Assembly (NCBI RefSeq): GCF_001426505.1
Contig: NZ_LMEV01000012.1
Coordinates: 1 to 64,000, forward strand
Source: Variovorax sp. Root473
GTDB taxonomy: Bacteria; Pseudomonadota; Gammaproteobacteria; Burkholderiales; Burkholderiaceae_C
Length of the DNA: 64,000 nt
Reading direction: 5' to 3'
Shown: positions 25,651-34,002 of the stretch, one piece after another
Numbering within the stretch: position 1 is the stretch's first letter
Layout of the letters: each line of letters begins with the position of its first letter
Made by a program: the position numbers and the translations under genes
Notes under the pieces: generated by a model
The model's input: the letters and a program-made list of their open reading frames with translations, nothing else
Told to the model about the DNA's origin: nothing
The model's database searches: none

Positions 25651-27438
25651 TCAGTGGGCTTGCTCGGTGGCGAGGTTGTTCAGCAAGAGCTGGAAGGCCT
25701 GCACGGCGAGCTGGATGTCGTCGTTGGTGCTCGACTCGAGCGGGTTGTGGCTGATGCCCGAGTTGATGCCGCGCACGAAGAGCATGGCCTGCGGCATCAC
25801 CTCGTGCAGCTTCATCGCGTCGTGGCCGGCGCCGCTGGGCATGCGAAAGAGCGGAATGCCCAGCGCGTCGACGGCCTGTTCCCAGCGCTGCTGCCAGGCG
25901 GGATCGCTCGGCGCGGCGGCGGCGCGCATGGTTTCTTCGAGCTCGTAGCGCACGCCGCGGCGTTCGCAGATGTCCTTCAGCGCGGCGACCACGTCGTTGG
26001 CCAGCGCGTCGCGCTGTGCGTTGTTGGGCGCGCGCAGGTCGAGGCTGAACTTGCAGCGCCCGGGCACGACGTTGATCGAGCCGCTGGGCACTTCGAGCAT
26101 GCCGACGGTGCCGACCGAGTCGCCGTCTTTGGCGGCGCGCTGCTCGGCGTAGAGGATGAGTTCGGCCACGGCGGCGGCGGCGTCGCGGCGGCGGTCCATG
26201 GGCGTGGTGCCGGCGTGGCTGGCCATCCCGATGACTTCGCCCACGTAGCGCACGCTGCCGTTGATGGAGGTGACGATGCCCAGCGGCAGGTCGAGCTCGG
26301 TGAGCACGGGGCCCTGCTCGATGTGCACCTCGACGAAGCCGAGGTAGCGCGCCGGGTCACGCTGGATCTTCGGGATGTCTTCTTCCTGCAGGCCCGCGTG
26401 CTGCATGGCCTCGCGCATGGTGATGCCGTCGGCATCTTTCTGGTCGAGCCAGCGGGTGTCGAAGTGGCCGATGAGCGCGCCCGAGCCGAGGAAGGTGGCC
26501 TTGTAGCGCTGGCCTTCTTCTTCGGCGAAGCCGACGACCTCGAAGGCGAAGGGCAGGCGGCGGTTCTGGCGCTTGAGTTCGCGCACGCAAGCCATGGGCA
26601 CGAAGATGCCCAGGCGGCCGTCGTACTTGCCGCCGTTGCGCACGGTGTCGTAGTGCGAGCCGGTGAGCAGGGTCTTGGCGTCGGGCGTGGCGCCTTCATA
26701 GCGGCCGACCACGTTGCCGACCGCATCGATGTGCACGGAGTCGAAGCCGCAGTCGCGCATCCAGCCCGAGATGTTCGCGGCGCAGGCGCGGTGCGCGTCG
26801 GTCAGGTACGTAACGGTGAGCTGGCCCTTCTCGGCATAGCCGGGGTCGGTGTGCACCGACAGCTGTTCCTGCCAGTCCCACACGTCGTTGCCGAGCGTGA
26901 TGTCGGCGCCGAACTTGTCGTTCAGGCGGATCTCGGCGATGCGGTGGATGTTGCGCAGCGCCTCGCCGAGCTCGAAGCTCGGGTGGTTGTGCAGCCGGCG
27001 CGCAAAGGTCTCGATGATCTCGCGCTTGGCCAGGCCCGTGCCGCGCGGGCCGCGCACGGCCAGGATGAACGGGAAGCCGAACTTCGCGTTGTAGTCGGCG
27101 TTGAGCTGCTGGATCTGCGCGAACTCTTCGGGCGTGCAGTCGGTCAGGCCGGCCTTGTTCTGCTCGTTGGTCGACTCGGCCGTGAGCGTCTTGCTGACCA
27201 TGGCCTTGCCGGCGAGTTCGGGGTGGGCGCGGATCAGGCCGATCTGCTCGTCGGCCGATGAGGCAGCCAGCGCCTGCACCAGCGCGTGCTTGAGGTGCGC
27301 GAGCGAGCGGAAGGGGCGCTGCACCAGCGCGCGCTGCGCGATCCAGGGCGAGTGTTCGTACACGCCGTCGAGCATGGCGACGGCGGCGGCCGGCGCGGCG
27401 GCGTTGAGTTGGGCGAGGGTGAGGACAGGGGTGCTCAT
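25651..27438 (-). CDS. uraD-allC: bifunctional OHCU decarboxylase / allantoate amidohydrolase fusion
   Basis: A 595-residue protein made of two purine-pathway enzymes. Residues 1-175 are 2-oxo-4-hydroxy-4-carboxy-5-ureidoimidazoline decarboxylase: LIRAHPELAGK with catalytic His72, STNEQNKAGL and YNAKFGFPFILAVRG. Residues from about 185 to 595 are an M20-type allantoate amidohydrolase: metal ligands in GSHYDTV (His262), KYDGRLG (Asp273), AEEEGQ (Glu307/308), VEVHIEQGP (His372) and GISHNP (His564). Both sets of key residues are intact, so both activities are expected: making S-allantoin from OHCU, and hydrolysing allantoate to ureidoglycine/ureidoglycolate. The start at 27438 lies in an ATGA overlap with the allantoinase stop. 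There is no stop or frameshift at the junction. Fusing two non-consecutive steps that flank allantoinase is unusual. Confidence 0.9.
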   Translation of the reverse strand: MSTPVLTLAQLNAAAPAAAVAMLDGVYEHSPWIAQRALVQRPFRSLAHLKHALVQALAASSADEQIGLIRAHPELAGKAMVSKTLTAESTNEQNKAGLTDCTPEEFAQIQQLNADYNAKFGFPFILAVRGPRGTGLAKREIIETFARRLHNHPSFELGEALRNIHRIAEIRLNDKFGADITLGNDVWDWQEQLSVHTDPGYAEKGQLTVTYLTDAHRACAANISGWMRDCGFDSVHIDAVGNVVGRYEGATPDAKTLLTGSHYDTVRNGGKYDGRLGIFVPMACVRELKRQNRRLPFAFEVVGFAEEEGQRYKATFLGSGALIGHFDTRWLDQKDADGITMREAMQHAGLQEEDIPKIQRDPARYLGFVEVHIEQGPVLTELDLPLGIVTSINGSVRYVGEVIGMASHAGTTPMDRRRDAAAAVAELILYAEQRAAKDGDSVGTVGMLEVPSGSINVVPGRCKFSLDLRAPNNAQRDALANDVVAALKDICERRGVRYELEETMRAAAAPSDPAWQQRWEQAVDALGIPLFRMPSGAGHDAMKLHEVMPQAMLFVRGINSGISHNPLESSTNDDIQLAVQAFQLLLNNLATEQAH

Positions 27439-28397
27439 GATGCGGTTCCGGCTTCGAAGGGGTGCGCCTGCTTCCAGTGGCGTGCGATGTCGACGCGGCG
27501 GCAGACCCACACCTTGTCGTGCGTGGCGATGTGATCGAGAAAGCGCTGCAGCGCGGTGATGCGGCCAGGGCGGCCGAGCAGGCGGCAGTGCATGCCGATG
27601 CTCATCATCTTGGGGCTGTCGTCGCCGTTCGGATCGCCTTCGGCATACAGCGCGTCGAAGGTGTCCTTCATGTACTGGAAGAACGGGTCGGCGTGCGAGT
27701 AGCCCTGCGGCAGCGCAAAGCGCATGTCGTTCACGTCGAGCGTGTAGGGCACGATGAGCTGCGGCACCACGCTGCCGTCGGTCTTTTGCACCTTCATCCA
27801 GAAGGGCAGGTCGTCGCCGTAGTAGTCGCTGTCGTACTCGAAGCCGCCGTAGTCGGCCACGAGGCGGCGCGTGCGCGGGCTGTCGCGGCCGGTGTACCAG
27901 CCGAGCGCGCGCTCGCCGGTGAGCTTTTCGATCGCTTCCATGCCCAGGCGCATGTGCTCGCGCTCGGTGGCTTCATCGATGTTCTGGTAGTGGATCCAAC
28001 GCCAGCCGTGGCAGGCGATTTCATGGCCGAGTTCCTTGAAGGCGGCCGTGAGTTCGGGGTAGCGCTCCAGCGCCATGCCGACGCCGAACACGGTCAGCGG
28101 CAGGCCGCGCTTTTCGAACTCGCGCAGGATGCGCCACACGCCGGCGCGCGAGCCGTACTCGTAGATGCCTTCCATGCTGATGTGCCGGTCGGGGAAGCTC
28201 GCCGGGTTGAACATCTCGGACAGGAACTGCTCCGAGCCCGCGTCGCCGTGCAGCGTGGCGTTCTCGCCGCCTTCTTCGTAGTTCAGGACGAACTGCACGG
28301 CCACGCGCGCGCCGCCGGGCCAGCGGGCGTGGGGCGGGTTGCGGCCGTAGCCGACGAGGTCGCGCGGGTAGGGCTGGGTGGTGTCGTAGGCAGTCAT
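27435..28397 (-). CDS. puuE: allantoinase, polysaccharide-deacetylase fold (PuuE)
   Basis: A 320-residue protein of the cofactor-light PuuE class rather than the metal-dependent AllB class. The start RDLVGYGRNPPHARWPGGARVAVQFVLNYEEGGE is the PuuE signature; further conserved blocks are EYGSRAGVWRILREF, EIACHGWRWIHYQ (His pair) and GWYTGRDSPRTRRLV. It hydrolyses allantoin to allantoate. The ATG at 28397 is 16 bases after the GntR stop, and the stop overlaps the next start by four bases, so the three genes are translationally coupled. Confidence 0.93.
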   Translation of the reverse strand: MTAYDTTQPYPRDLVGYGRNPPHARWPGGARVAVQFVLNYEEGGENATLHGDAGSEQFLSEMFNPASFPDRHISMEGIYEYGSRAGVWRILREFEKRGLPLTVFGVGMALERYPELTAAFKELGHEIACHGWRWIHYQNIDEATEREHMRLGMEAIEKLTGERALGWYTGRDSPRTRRLVADYGGFEYDSDYYGDDLPFWMKVQKTDGSVVPQLIVPYTLDVNDMRFALPQGYSHADPFFQYMKDTFDALYAEGDPNGDDSPKMMSIGMHCRLLGRPGRITALQRFLDHIATHDKVWVCRRVDIARHWKQAHPFEAGTAS

Positions 28398-28413
28398 GGG
28401 GTCATGGTGTGGA

Positions 28414-29088
28414 TCAGGACAACGCAAGCGAGATGTCGTTGGTCGGGACCTTGCGGTCGAAGGTGAGATTGGCCTCGACGTGTTCCAGGTGCTCGGTCAT
28501 GAGGCGCACGGCGAGTTCCTCGTCGCGCGCGGCCAGCGCCTTCACGATGTCGGCGTGCTCGTCGTTGGAGTGCTCGGCGGCGCTGGTGCTCTGGTACATG
28601 AGCGTGATGAGGGCGCAGCGCGAGATCAGCTCGCCCAATATTTGCGCCAGCACCTGGTTGCCCATGAGCTCGGCCATGCGCACGTGGAAATCGCCCAGGA
28701 GCTCGGTGCGGCCCGACACGTCTTCGCCGCCGACGGCCGATTTCTCGAGCGCCACGTGCTCCTTGAGCGCCTTGATCTTGGCCGGCGTGACGCTGCGCAC
28801 GAAGGCGCGGGTCATCTCGGCCTCGAGCATGCGGCGCACGGCGAACACCTGCTTGGCTTCGTCGACGGCGGGCGCGGCCACGAAGGCGCCGCGTGCCGGC
28901 TCCAGGCGGATCAGCTTGTTCTGCGAGAGCTGGAACAGCGCCTGGCGCACCAGCGTGCGCGACACGCCGAAGTGATCGGCCAGCTTCTGCTCGGCGAGCT
29001 TGGTGCCGGGCTGGAGGCGGTGCTCGACGATGGCCTTCGTGAGGGCATCGACGATCGAACGGGTGGTGGAGGACTCCATGTTTTTCAT
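28414..29088 (-). CDS. GntR-family transcriptional regulator, FCD subfamily (second copy)
   Basis: A 224-residue regulator: winged helix (STTRSIVDALTKAIVEHRLQPGTKLAEQKLADHFGVSRTLVRQALFQLSQNKLI), then FCD domain with GDFHVRMAELMGNQVLAQIL, HSNDEHADIVKAL and MTEHLEHVEANL. The His-bearing helices that bind metal in this family are present. Two start codons are possible, 29088 and 29079; neither has a strong ribosome binding site, so the start is uncertain by three codons. It heads the operon with puuE, uraD-allC and the M20 gene, and is divergent from HIU hydrolase. A TGTATACA palindrome lies 22 bases upstream of the start, consistent with autoregulation. Confidence 0.9.
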   Translation of the reverse strand: MKNMESSTTRSIVDALTKAIVEHRLQPGTKLAEQKLADHFGVSRTLVRQALFQLSQNKLIRLEPARGAFVAAPAVDEAKQVFAVRRMLEAEMTRAFVRSVTPAKIKALKEHVALEKSAVGGEDVSGRTELLGDFHVRMAELMGNQVLAQILGELISRCALITLMYQSTSAAEHSNDEHADIVKALAARDEELAVRLMTEHLEHVEANLTFDRKVPTNDISLALS

Positions 29089-29109
29089 GATAGACCCAAA
29101 GCCGGTAAC

Positions 29110-29117
29110 TGTATACA
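29110..29117. promoter_or_regulatory. TGTATACA palindrome between gntR and HIU hydrolase
   Basis: Context TAACTGTATACACTTTTG in the divergent intergenic region; 22 bases before the regulator start and 80 before the hydrolase start. It could control both directions. Confidence 0.62.
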
Positions 29118-29196
29118 CTTTTGTCCACCGGAATTTCCCGCCCCTTTGGTCTCCCCGATCTCACCGATCCGGCACCATTTTTTGAAGGAATGCCTC

Positions 29197-29547
29197 ATGG
29201 GCTTGAGCACTCACGTACTGGACACGATGCACGGCGGCCCTGCGGCCGGCATGGAGGTGGCGCTGTACACCACCGACGGCGACGCCGCGACGCTGGTGAA
29301 GCGCTTCACGCTGAATTCGGACGGCCGCAGCGACGGTCCGCTGTACGACAACCACTCGATCAAGGTCGGCACCTATCGCCTGGTGTTCGACGTGGCGGGT
29401 TACTTCAAGGCCCGCGGCGTGACGCTGCCGGAGCCGAACTTCCTGAACAAGGTGGCGCTGGACTTCGGCGTGGCGCACACCGACCAGCACTACCACGTGC
29501 CGCTTCTGGTCAGCCCGTGGAGCTACTCCACGTACCGCGGCTCCTGA
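29197..29547 (+). CDS. uraH: 5-hydroxyisourate hydrolase (transthyretin-like)
   Basis: A 116-residue protein, the usual length. It starts GLSTHVLDTMHGGPAAGM with the N-terminal catalytic His, includes the central sheet residues of the transthyretin fold and ends in the diagnostic tetrapeptide Tyr-Arg-Gly-Ser. The reaction opens 5-hydroxyisourate to OHCU, the step between PuuD and UraD. The ATG at 29197 is preceded by GAAGGA. No signal peptide is visible, so it is cytoplasmic. Confidence 0.93.
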   Translation: MGLSTHVLDTMHGGPAAGMEVALYTTDGDAATLVKRFTLNSDGRSDGPLYDNHSIKVGTYRLVFDVAGYFKARGVTLPEPNFLNKVALDFGVAHTDQHYHVPLLVSPWSYSTYRGS

Positions 29548-29549
29548 GG

Positions 29550-30050
29550 TCAGTCGCCTTGCAGCTGACCTTCGGTGAGCGTGTCGAGCTGGAAGCGCCC
29601 GCTCTTGTCCCACAGCCAGGTGTCGGTCCAGGTGACCGCGCCCAGGCGCTGGGCGGGCGGGAAGGGCGCGGCCTGCAGCACGGCGCGCTCGATCTCGGCG
29701 ATCACCTCGGGCGCGTGCTTGGGCGCGCGCAGCCAGTGCATCGAGACCACCTTGCCGCCGGTGTCGAGGTTCACCTGCAACGTCCCGACGGCGTACAGCA
29801 ACGGCGGCATCTGCCCCTTGTAGATGCGCGAGGCGTTGGCGTTGTAGATGTGGCGGGCTGCGTCGCGGCGGTAGTCGCGCGCGGTGGTGGCACTCGAAGC
29901 GCGCGGCGCGGGTCCGCTGCCCTGTGCATTGCTGGCACCGCTGAGCTGGCCGGGCACCGAGCCCGTCGAGCCACAACCGGCGAGCCACAAGGCGGAAAGA
30001 ACAGTGGCGGCCCAGGCGAGGCGGCGCGGCGTAAGCTGGCGGTTCGTCAT
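29550..30050 (-). CDS. lipoprotein with TonB C-terminal-like domain
   Basis: A 166-residue predicted lipoprotein: signal peptide with lipobox LWLAGC (Cys near residue 26), a Ser/Ala/Gly-rich linker, and a C-terminal part (IYKGQMPPLLYAVGTLQVNLDTGGKVVSMHWLRAPKHAPEVIAEIERAVLQAAPFPP) that follows the pattern of TonB/TolA C-terminal domains. Two adjacent ATG codons (30053 and 30050) are possible starts. It converges on the HIU hydrolase gene with only two bases between stops and is divergent from xdhC. Its role is unknown, and nothing ties it to purines apart from position. Confidence 0.7.
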   Translation of the reverse strand: MTNRQLTPRRLAWAATVLSALWLAGCGSTGSVPGQLSGASNAQGSGPAPRASSATTARDYRRDAARHIYNANASRIYKGQMPPLLYAVGTLQVNLDTGGKVVSMHWLRAPKHAPEVIAEIERAVLQAAPFPPAQRLGAVTWTDTWLWDKSGRFQLDTLTEGQLQGD

Positions 30051-30169
30051 CATCGCCGGGGTTATACCGTGAGTCGTTGCAGGCTCGGCAACCGAAGGTA
30101 TCGGGCATGCGCAGTGCCGGGCCGCCCCAAGCAAGCTCGCACCGCAGCGCGGAGCGCGGAGGTTTTCGA

Positions 30170-30976
30170 ATGAACGGTGCGGTCGATCAATTGCTGATGC
30201 GTCTTCGCCAAGAAGACGCGGTTCTGGTGCGCGTCGAATCGACGCAGGGCTCGGCCCCACGCGAGGCCGGCACCTGGATGGCCGTCTGGGCCGACGGGCT
30301 CACGGCCACCATCGGCGGCGGGCAGCTCGAATTCCAGGCCACGCAGGAAGCGCGCGAGATCCTGGCCGGCACGCGCAGCCTGGACGGCGTGCAGCGCTAT
30401 CCGCTGGGCCCGAGCCTGGGGCAGTGCTGTGGCGGCGTGATGTTCCTGACCTATCGGCGCATCGGCGCGGCCGACGTGCCCGCGTTGCAGAAGGAACTGG
30501 TCGCGCAGCTTGAACCCGTGGCGCTCTTTGGCGGCGGCCACGTGGGCGCCGCGCTGGCGCGTCTGCTGGCCGTGCTGCCGTTCTCGGTGCGCTGGATCGA
30601 CAGCCGCGACGGCGTGTTCCCCGACGCGCTGCCTGCGCAGATCGACACTGAACATTCGGAGCCCGTGCAGGACGCCGTGGCCTCTCTCTCGCCCGGCAGC
30701 CGCGTGCTGATCATGAGCTTCAGCCACGCCGAAGACCTCGACATCGTCATCGCCTGCCTGAAGCGCTTGCGCACGCGGGGCGACCTGCCCTACATCGGCC
30801 TCATCGGCAGCAAGACCAAATGGGCCACCTTCCGTCACCGGCTGGAGGCGCGCGGCTTCACGGCCGACGAACTGGCGCGCGTCACCTGTCCGATCGGCGT
30901 GCCCGGCATCACGGGCAAGGAGCCCGAGGTGATCGCGGTCGCCGTGGCGGCACAGTTGTTGCAATCGCTGGGCTGA
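30170..30976 (+). CDS. xdhC: xanthine dehydrogenase accessory protein XdhC
   Basis: A 268-residue protein that binds the molybdenum cofactor, promotes its sulfuration and delivers it to the XdhB subunit. Visible features are the N-terminal VRVESTQGSAPREAGTWMAV, the GLTATIGGGQLEFQA motif, the Cys pair LGQCCGGVMF that binds cofactor, and a Rossmann-like C-terminal half (VALFGGGHVGAALARLLAVLPF; YIGLIGSKTKWATF). The ATG at 30170 has a near-consensus GGAGG. The partner xdhAB genes are 17 kb away, a less common arrangement. It probably runs with puuD, although a 214-base gap with an operator-like site separates them. Confidence 0.93.
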   Translation: MNGAVDQLLMRLRQEDAVLVRVESTQGSAPREAGTWMAVWADGLTATIGGGQLEFQATQEAREILAGTRSLDGVQRYPLGPSLGQCCGGVMFLTYRRIGAADVPALQKELVAQLEPVALFGGGHVGAALARLLAVLPFSVRWIDSRDGVFPDALPAQIDTEHSEPVQDAVASLSPGSRVLIMSFSHAEDLDIVIACLKRLRTRGDLPYIGLIGSKTKWATFRHRLEARGFTADELARVTCPIGVPGITGKEPEVIAVAVAAQLLQSLG

Positions 30977-31032
30977 ACAGGGTTTTCCCTTGGCGGTGAC
31001 GCCGCAAAAAGCATCCCGCCTCGTGCCAAAAC

Positions 31033-31040
31033 TGTATACA
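31033..31040. promoter_or_regulatory. TGTATACA palindrome upstream of puuD
   Basis: Context AAAACTGTATACACTTTC, 151 bases before the puuD start and 57 after the xdhC stop, in a non-coding gap of 214 bases. The right half is almost the same as that at 29110 and at the variant site 62294. Confidence 0.6.
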
Positions 31041-31190
31041 CTTTCGGTCCACAACAAGCCGCAGCGGAGCGAGGTCGTTTTCAACGGACCTGCGTTCGCG
31101 GCACTTTCTCTGCTTACAGCGCCCGCAGTGGTGAGCAGGCTGAAACCCCTCATCGACGCCCCACGCGTCTAGAGGGTTGAGAGAGAGCAC

Positions 31191-32399
31191 ATGGAAAGCT
31201 ATTACCTCGACTGGGCCAACCTGCTGCTGCGCTGGGTCCACGTCATCACCGCCATCGCATGGATCGGCGCCTCCTTCTACTTCGTGATGCTGGACAACAG
31301 CCTCGAGAAGCCGCAGGACCAGGAGTCGCTCGACAAGGGCGTGGGCGGCGAGCAATGGGCCGTGCACGGCGGCGGCTTCTACAACAGCCAGAAGTACGCG
31401 CTGGCGCCCAAGAAGCTGCCTGACCACCTGCACTGGTCGTACTGGGAGAGCTACTCGACGTGGCTCACGGGCTTTGCGCTGTTCACCATGTCGTACCTGT
31501 GGAACGCAAGCACGTACCTCATCGACAAGAGCAAGATGGACTGGCAGCCCGGCGCCGCCATTGCCGTGGCGCTGGCCTTCTTCGTCGTGTTCTGGATGGT
31601 CTACGACGGCATCTGCCAGATCTTCGGGCGCCGCAAGAACGGCGACACCATCGTCGGCGTACTGATCGCGATCTTCATCGTCTTCGCGACCTGGCTGGCC
31701 TGCCAGTGGTTCGCGGGCCGTGCGGCCTTCCTGCTGGTGGGCGCCATGATGGCCACCACCATGAGCGGCAACGTGTTCTTCTGGATCATCCCCGGCCAGC
31801 GCAAGAACGTGAAGGCGCTGCGCGAAGGCCGGCCGGTCGATCCGGTGCACGGCCAGCGCGGCAAGCAGCGCAGCGTGCACAACACCTACTTCACGCTGCC
31901 GGTGCTGTTCGCGATGCTGAGCAACCACTACAGCTTCACCTACACGCACAAGTACAACTGGATCGTCCTGCTGCTGATCATGCTCGGCGGCGCGGCCATC
32001 CGGCAGTTCTTCGTGGTGCGTCACCGCTTCAAGCTGGGCAACGCGGGCAATCCGCTGCCCTACGCGATGGTCGGCATCGCGGTGCTGGGCCTCACGATCG
32101 TGTGGATGAAGCCCGCGCCGGTGGCGCCGGTCGCGGCCACCACCCAGGCCGCGCCCGCCGTGGCTTTCCAGGACGTGCAGAAGGTGCTGGAGCAGCGCTG
32201 CTTCATGTGCCACGGCGCAGCCGTGCAGATGAAGAACGTGCGCGTCGACACGCCCGACCAGGTGACGGCGCACGCCCAGGCGATCTACCAGCAGGTGGTG
32301 GTGACCAAGATCATGCCGATGAACAACGCGACGAACATCACCGACGAAGAGCGGGCGTTGATCGGCCGCTGGTTCCAGGCCGGCGCCAAGACGAACTAG
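31191..32399 (+). CDS. puuD: membrane-bound urate oxidase PuuD with cytochrome c domain
   Basis: A 402-residue protein. Residues 1-305 contain several membrane helices and conserved His/Trp (LLLRWVHVITAIAWIGASFYF near 12-31; GEQWAVHGGGFYN; SGNVFFWIIPGQRK near 192-205; RSVHNTYFTLPVLFAMLSNHYSF near 228-249). Residues 320-402 are a cytochrome c domain with the haem motif CFMCH (Cys337, Cys340, His341) and candidate axial Met in KIMPMNN. This is the PuuD architecture reported from Agrobacterium, where urate is oxidised in the membrane and electrons pass to cytochrome c rather than to oxygen directly. Cofactor-independent or FAD urate oxidases are not seen nearby, so this should be the only urate oxidase of the pathway here. 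Confidence 0.93.
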   Translation: MESYYLDWANLLLRWVHVITAIAWIGASFYFVMLDNSLEKPQDQESLDKGVGGEQWAVHGGGFYNSQKYALAPKKLPDHLHWSYWESYSTWLTGFALFTMSYLWNASTYLIDKSKMDWQPGAAIAVALAFFVVFWMVYDGICQIFGRRKNGDTIVGVLIAIFIVFATWLACQWFAGRAAFLLVGAMMATTMSGNVFFWIIPGQRKNVKALREGRPVDPVHGQRGKQRSVHNTYFTLPVLFAMLSNHYSFTYTHKYNWIVLLLIMLGGAAIRQFFVVRHRFKLGNAGNPLPYAMVGIAVLGLTIVWMKPAPVAPVAATTQAAPAVAFQDVQKVLEQRCFMCHGAAVQMKNVRVDTPDQVTAHAQAIYQQVVVTKIMPMNNATNITDEERALIGRWFQAGAKTN

Positions 32400-32471
32400 A
32401 GGCGCAGCGCGGCCTGCGAGGGCGGGCCGCCGGTCGTCGCACAATCGCCGAATGGAGACAACACGCAAGCC

Positions 32472-33818
32472 ATGACCGCATCGACCTCGCCTTCGCCCAC
32501 TGCCGCCACGCCCGATCCGCGCGAAGCCCCGCGCGCCTTCCTCGAACACCTGTACCGCGTGGCGGTGGACCGCGCACTGCCGCTGTCCACGCTGGGCGCC
32601 CATCTGCCCCAGCCGCCCAAGGGCCGTGCCGTGGTGCTGGGTGCCGGCAAGGCCGGCGGCTCGATGGTGCAGGCGCTCGAGGCGCTGTGGCCGGCCGACG
32701 CGCCGCTGTCGGGCCTCGTCGTCACGCGCTATGACCACATTCCGCCGCGCCCCGAAGGCGTGCCGCAGCGCATCGAGATCGTCGAGGCCGCGCACCCCGT
32801 GCCCGACGCGGCCGGCCAGCAGGCGGCCGAGCGCATCCTCGCACTCACGCAGGGCCTCACGGCCGACGACCTCGTGCTGTGCCTCATCTCCGGCGGCGGC
32901 TCGTCGCTGCTGGTGCTGCCGGCCGAGGGCCTCACGCTGGCCGACAAGCAGCGCATCAACAAGCAATTGCTCGACAGCGGCGCCCACATCGGCGAGATGA
33001 ACTGCGTGCGCAAGCACCTGTCGCGCATCAAGGGCGGCCGGCTTGCGGCGGCCTGCGCGCCGGCGCGCGTGGTCACGCTCACCATCAGCGACGTACCGGG
33101 CGACGACCCGGCCGTGATCGCCAGCGGCCCCACCGTGCCCGACGCCACCACCTGCGCCGAGGCGCTCGCCATCCTCGACCGCTACGGCATCGAGGTGCCG
33201 GCGCCCGTGCGTGCGCAGCTCGAAAGCGGCGCACTCGAAACCCCCAAGCCCGACGACGCCGCGTTCGCCGGCCACAGCACGCACATGATCGCCACGCCGC
33301 AGCAGTCGCTCGAAGCCGCCGCCGCGGCCGCGCGCGCCGCGGGCCTCGAGGCGCACATCCTCAGCGACGAGATCGAAGGCGAATCGCGCGAAGTCGGCAA
33401 GGTGCATGCGGCGCTCGCGCGGGCCGTGGCGCTGCGTGGCGCGCCGTTTGCGCGGCCCTGCGTCATCCTGTCGGGCGGCGAAACCACGGTCACCATCCGC
33501 CCGCGCCAGCCCGGCCAGGCCAAGGGCCGCGGCGGGCGGGCCGGCGAGTTCTGCATGGGGCTGGCCGGTGCGCTCATGGGCCAGCCGCAGGTGTGGGCGC
33601 TGGCCGCCGACACCGACGGCATCGACGGCGTGGAAGACAATGCCGGCGCCTTCGTCACGCCCGACACCCTGGCGCGCGCCACGGCGCAGGACAGGAAGCT
33701 CTCCGACCACCTCGACCGCAACGACGCCTACGGCTACTTCGACGCCATCGGCGACCTGTTCGTGACCGGTCCGACGAACACCAACGTCAACGACTTCCGC
33801 GCGATCCTCGTGCTGTAG
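32472..33818 (+). CDS. ttuD: glycerate 2-kinase, MOFRL family (GckA/TtuD)
   Basis: A 448-residue protein of the DUF4147/MOFRL type, previously called hydroxypyruvate reductase. Conserved parts are GRAVVLGAGKAGGSMVQALE (about residues 51-70), the Gly/Ser-rich LCLISGGGSSLLVLPAEGLTL (about 138-158), GEMNCVRKHLSRIKGGRLA, and the C-terminal MOFRL region with ILSGGETTVTI and AADTDGIDG. It phosphorylates D-glycerate at C2. In ureide breakdown, glyoxylate passes through tartronate semialdehyde to glycerate, so this kinase is a natural exit to central metabolism. It is preceded by puuD on the same strand (72 bases). The carboligase and semialdehyde reductase are not in the window. Confidence 0.87.
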   Translation: MTASTSPSPTAATPDPREAPRAFLEHLYRVAVDRALPLSTLGAHLPQPPKGRAVVLGAGKAGGSMVQALEALWPADAPLSGLVVTRYDHIPPRPEGVPQRIEIVEAAHPVPDAAGQQAAERILALTQGLTADDLVLCLISGGGSSLLVLPAEGLTLADKQRINKQLLDSGAHIGEMNCVRKHLSRIKGGRLAAACAPARVVTLTISDVPGDDPAVIASGPTVPDATTCAEALAILDRYGIEVPAPVRAQLESGALETPKPDDAAFAGHSTHMIATPQQSLEAAAAAARAAGLEAHILSDEIEGESREVGKVHAALARAVALRGAPFARPCVILSGGETTVTIRPRQPGQAKGRGGRAGEFCMGLAGALMGQPQVWALAADTDGIDGVEDNAGAFVTPDTLARATAQDRKLSDHLDRNDAYGYFDAIGDLFVTGPTNTNVNDFRAILVL

Positions 33819-33891
33819 GCCGGCGCGGGCCGGACCGCTGCGATGCCCGGGCCTCGGGCAAGCTTCCTGAACTCAGGTTAATCTACGGCCC

Positions 33892-33910
33892 CGGCGGCGC
33901 TTGGCCGCCG
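33892..33910. terminator. GC-rich hairpin downstream of the glycerate kinase gene
   Basis: CGGCGGC-GCTTG-GCCGCCG, a perfect 7-bp stem with 5-base loop followed by TTGTCG. It lies 74 bases after the kinase stop and 93 before the dehydrogenase start. It has only a short T run, so termination is possible but not certain. Confidence 0.4.
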
Positions 33911-34002
33911 TTGTCGCATGCGCACCCCCACGGGGTGCCGCGCCGCGCGCCCCATTTCCCGTTTCGTTTTCACCATCCAGTCCTCGAAGGAAAGAGTTCG
34001 CC

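Noticed and set aside
30990-31172. 60-codon ORF between xdhC and puuD
   Set aside because: No ribosome binding site, no family pattern, and it covers the operator-like site; the region is better read as a promoter and leader.
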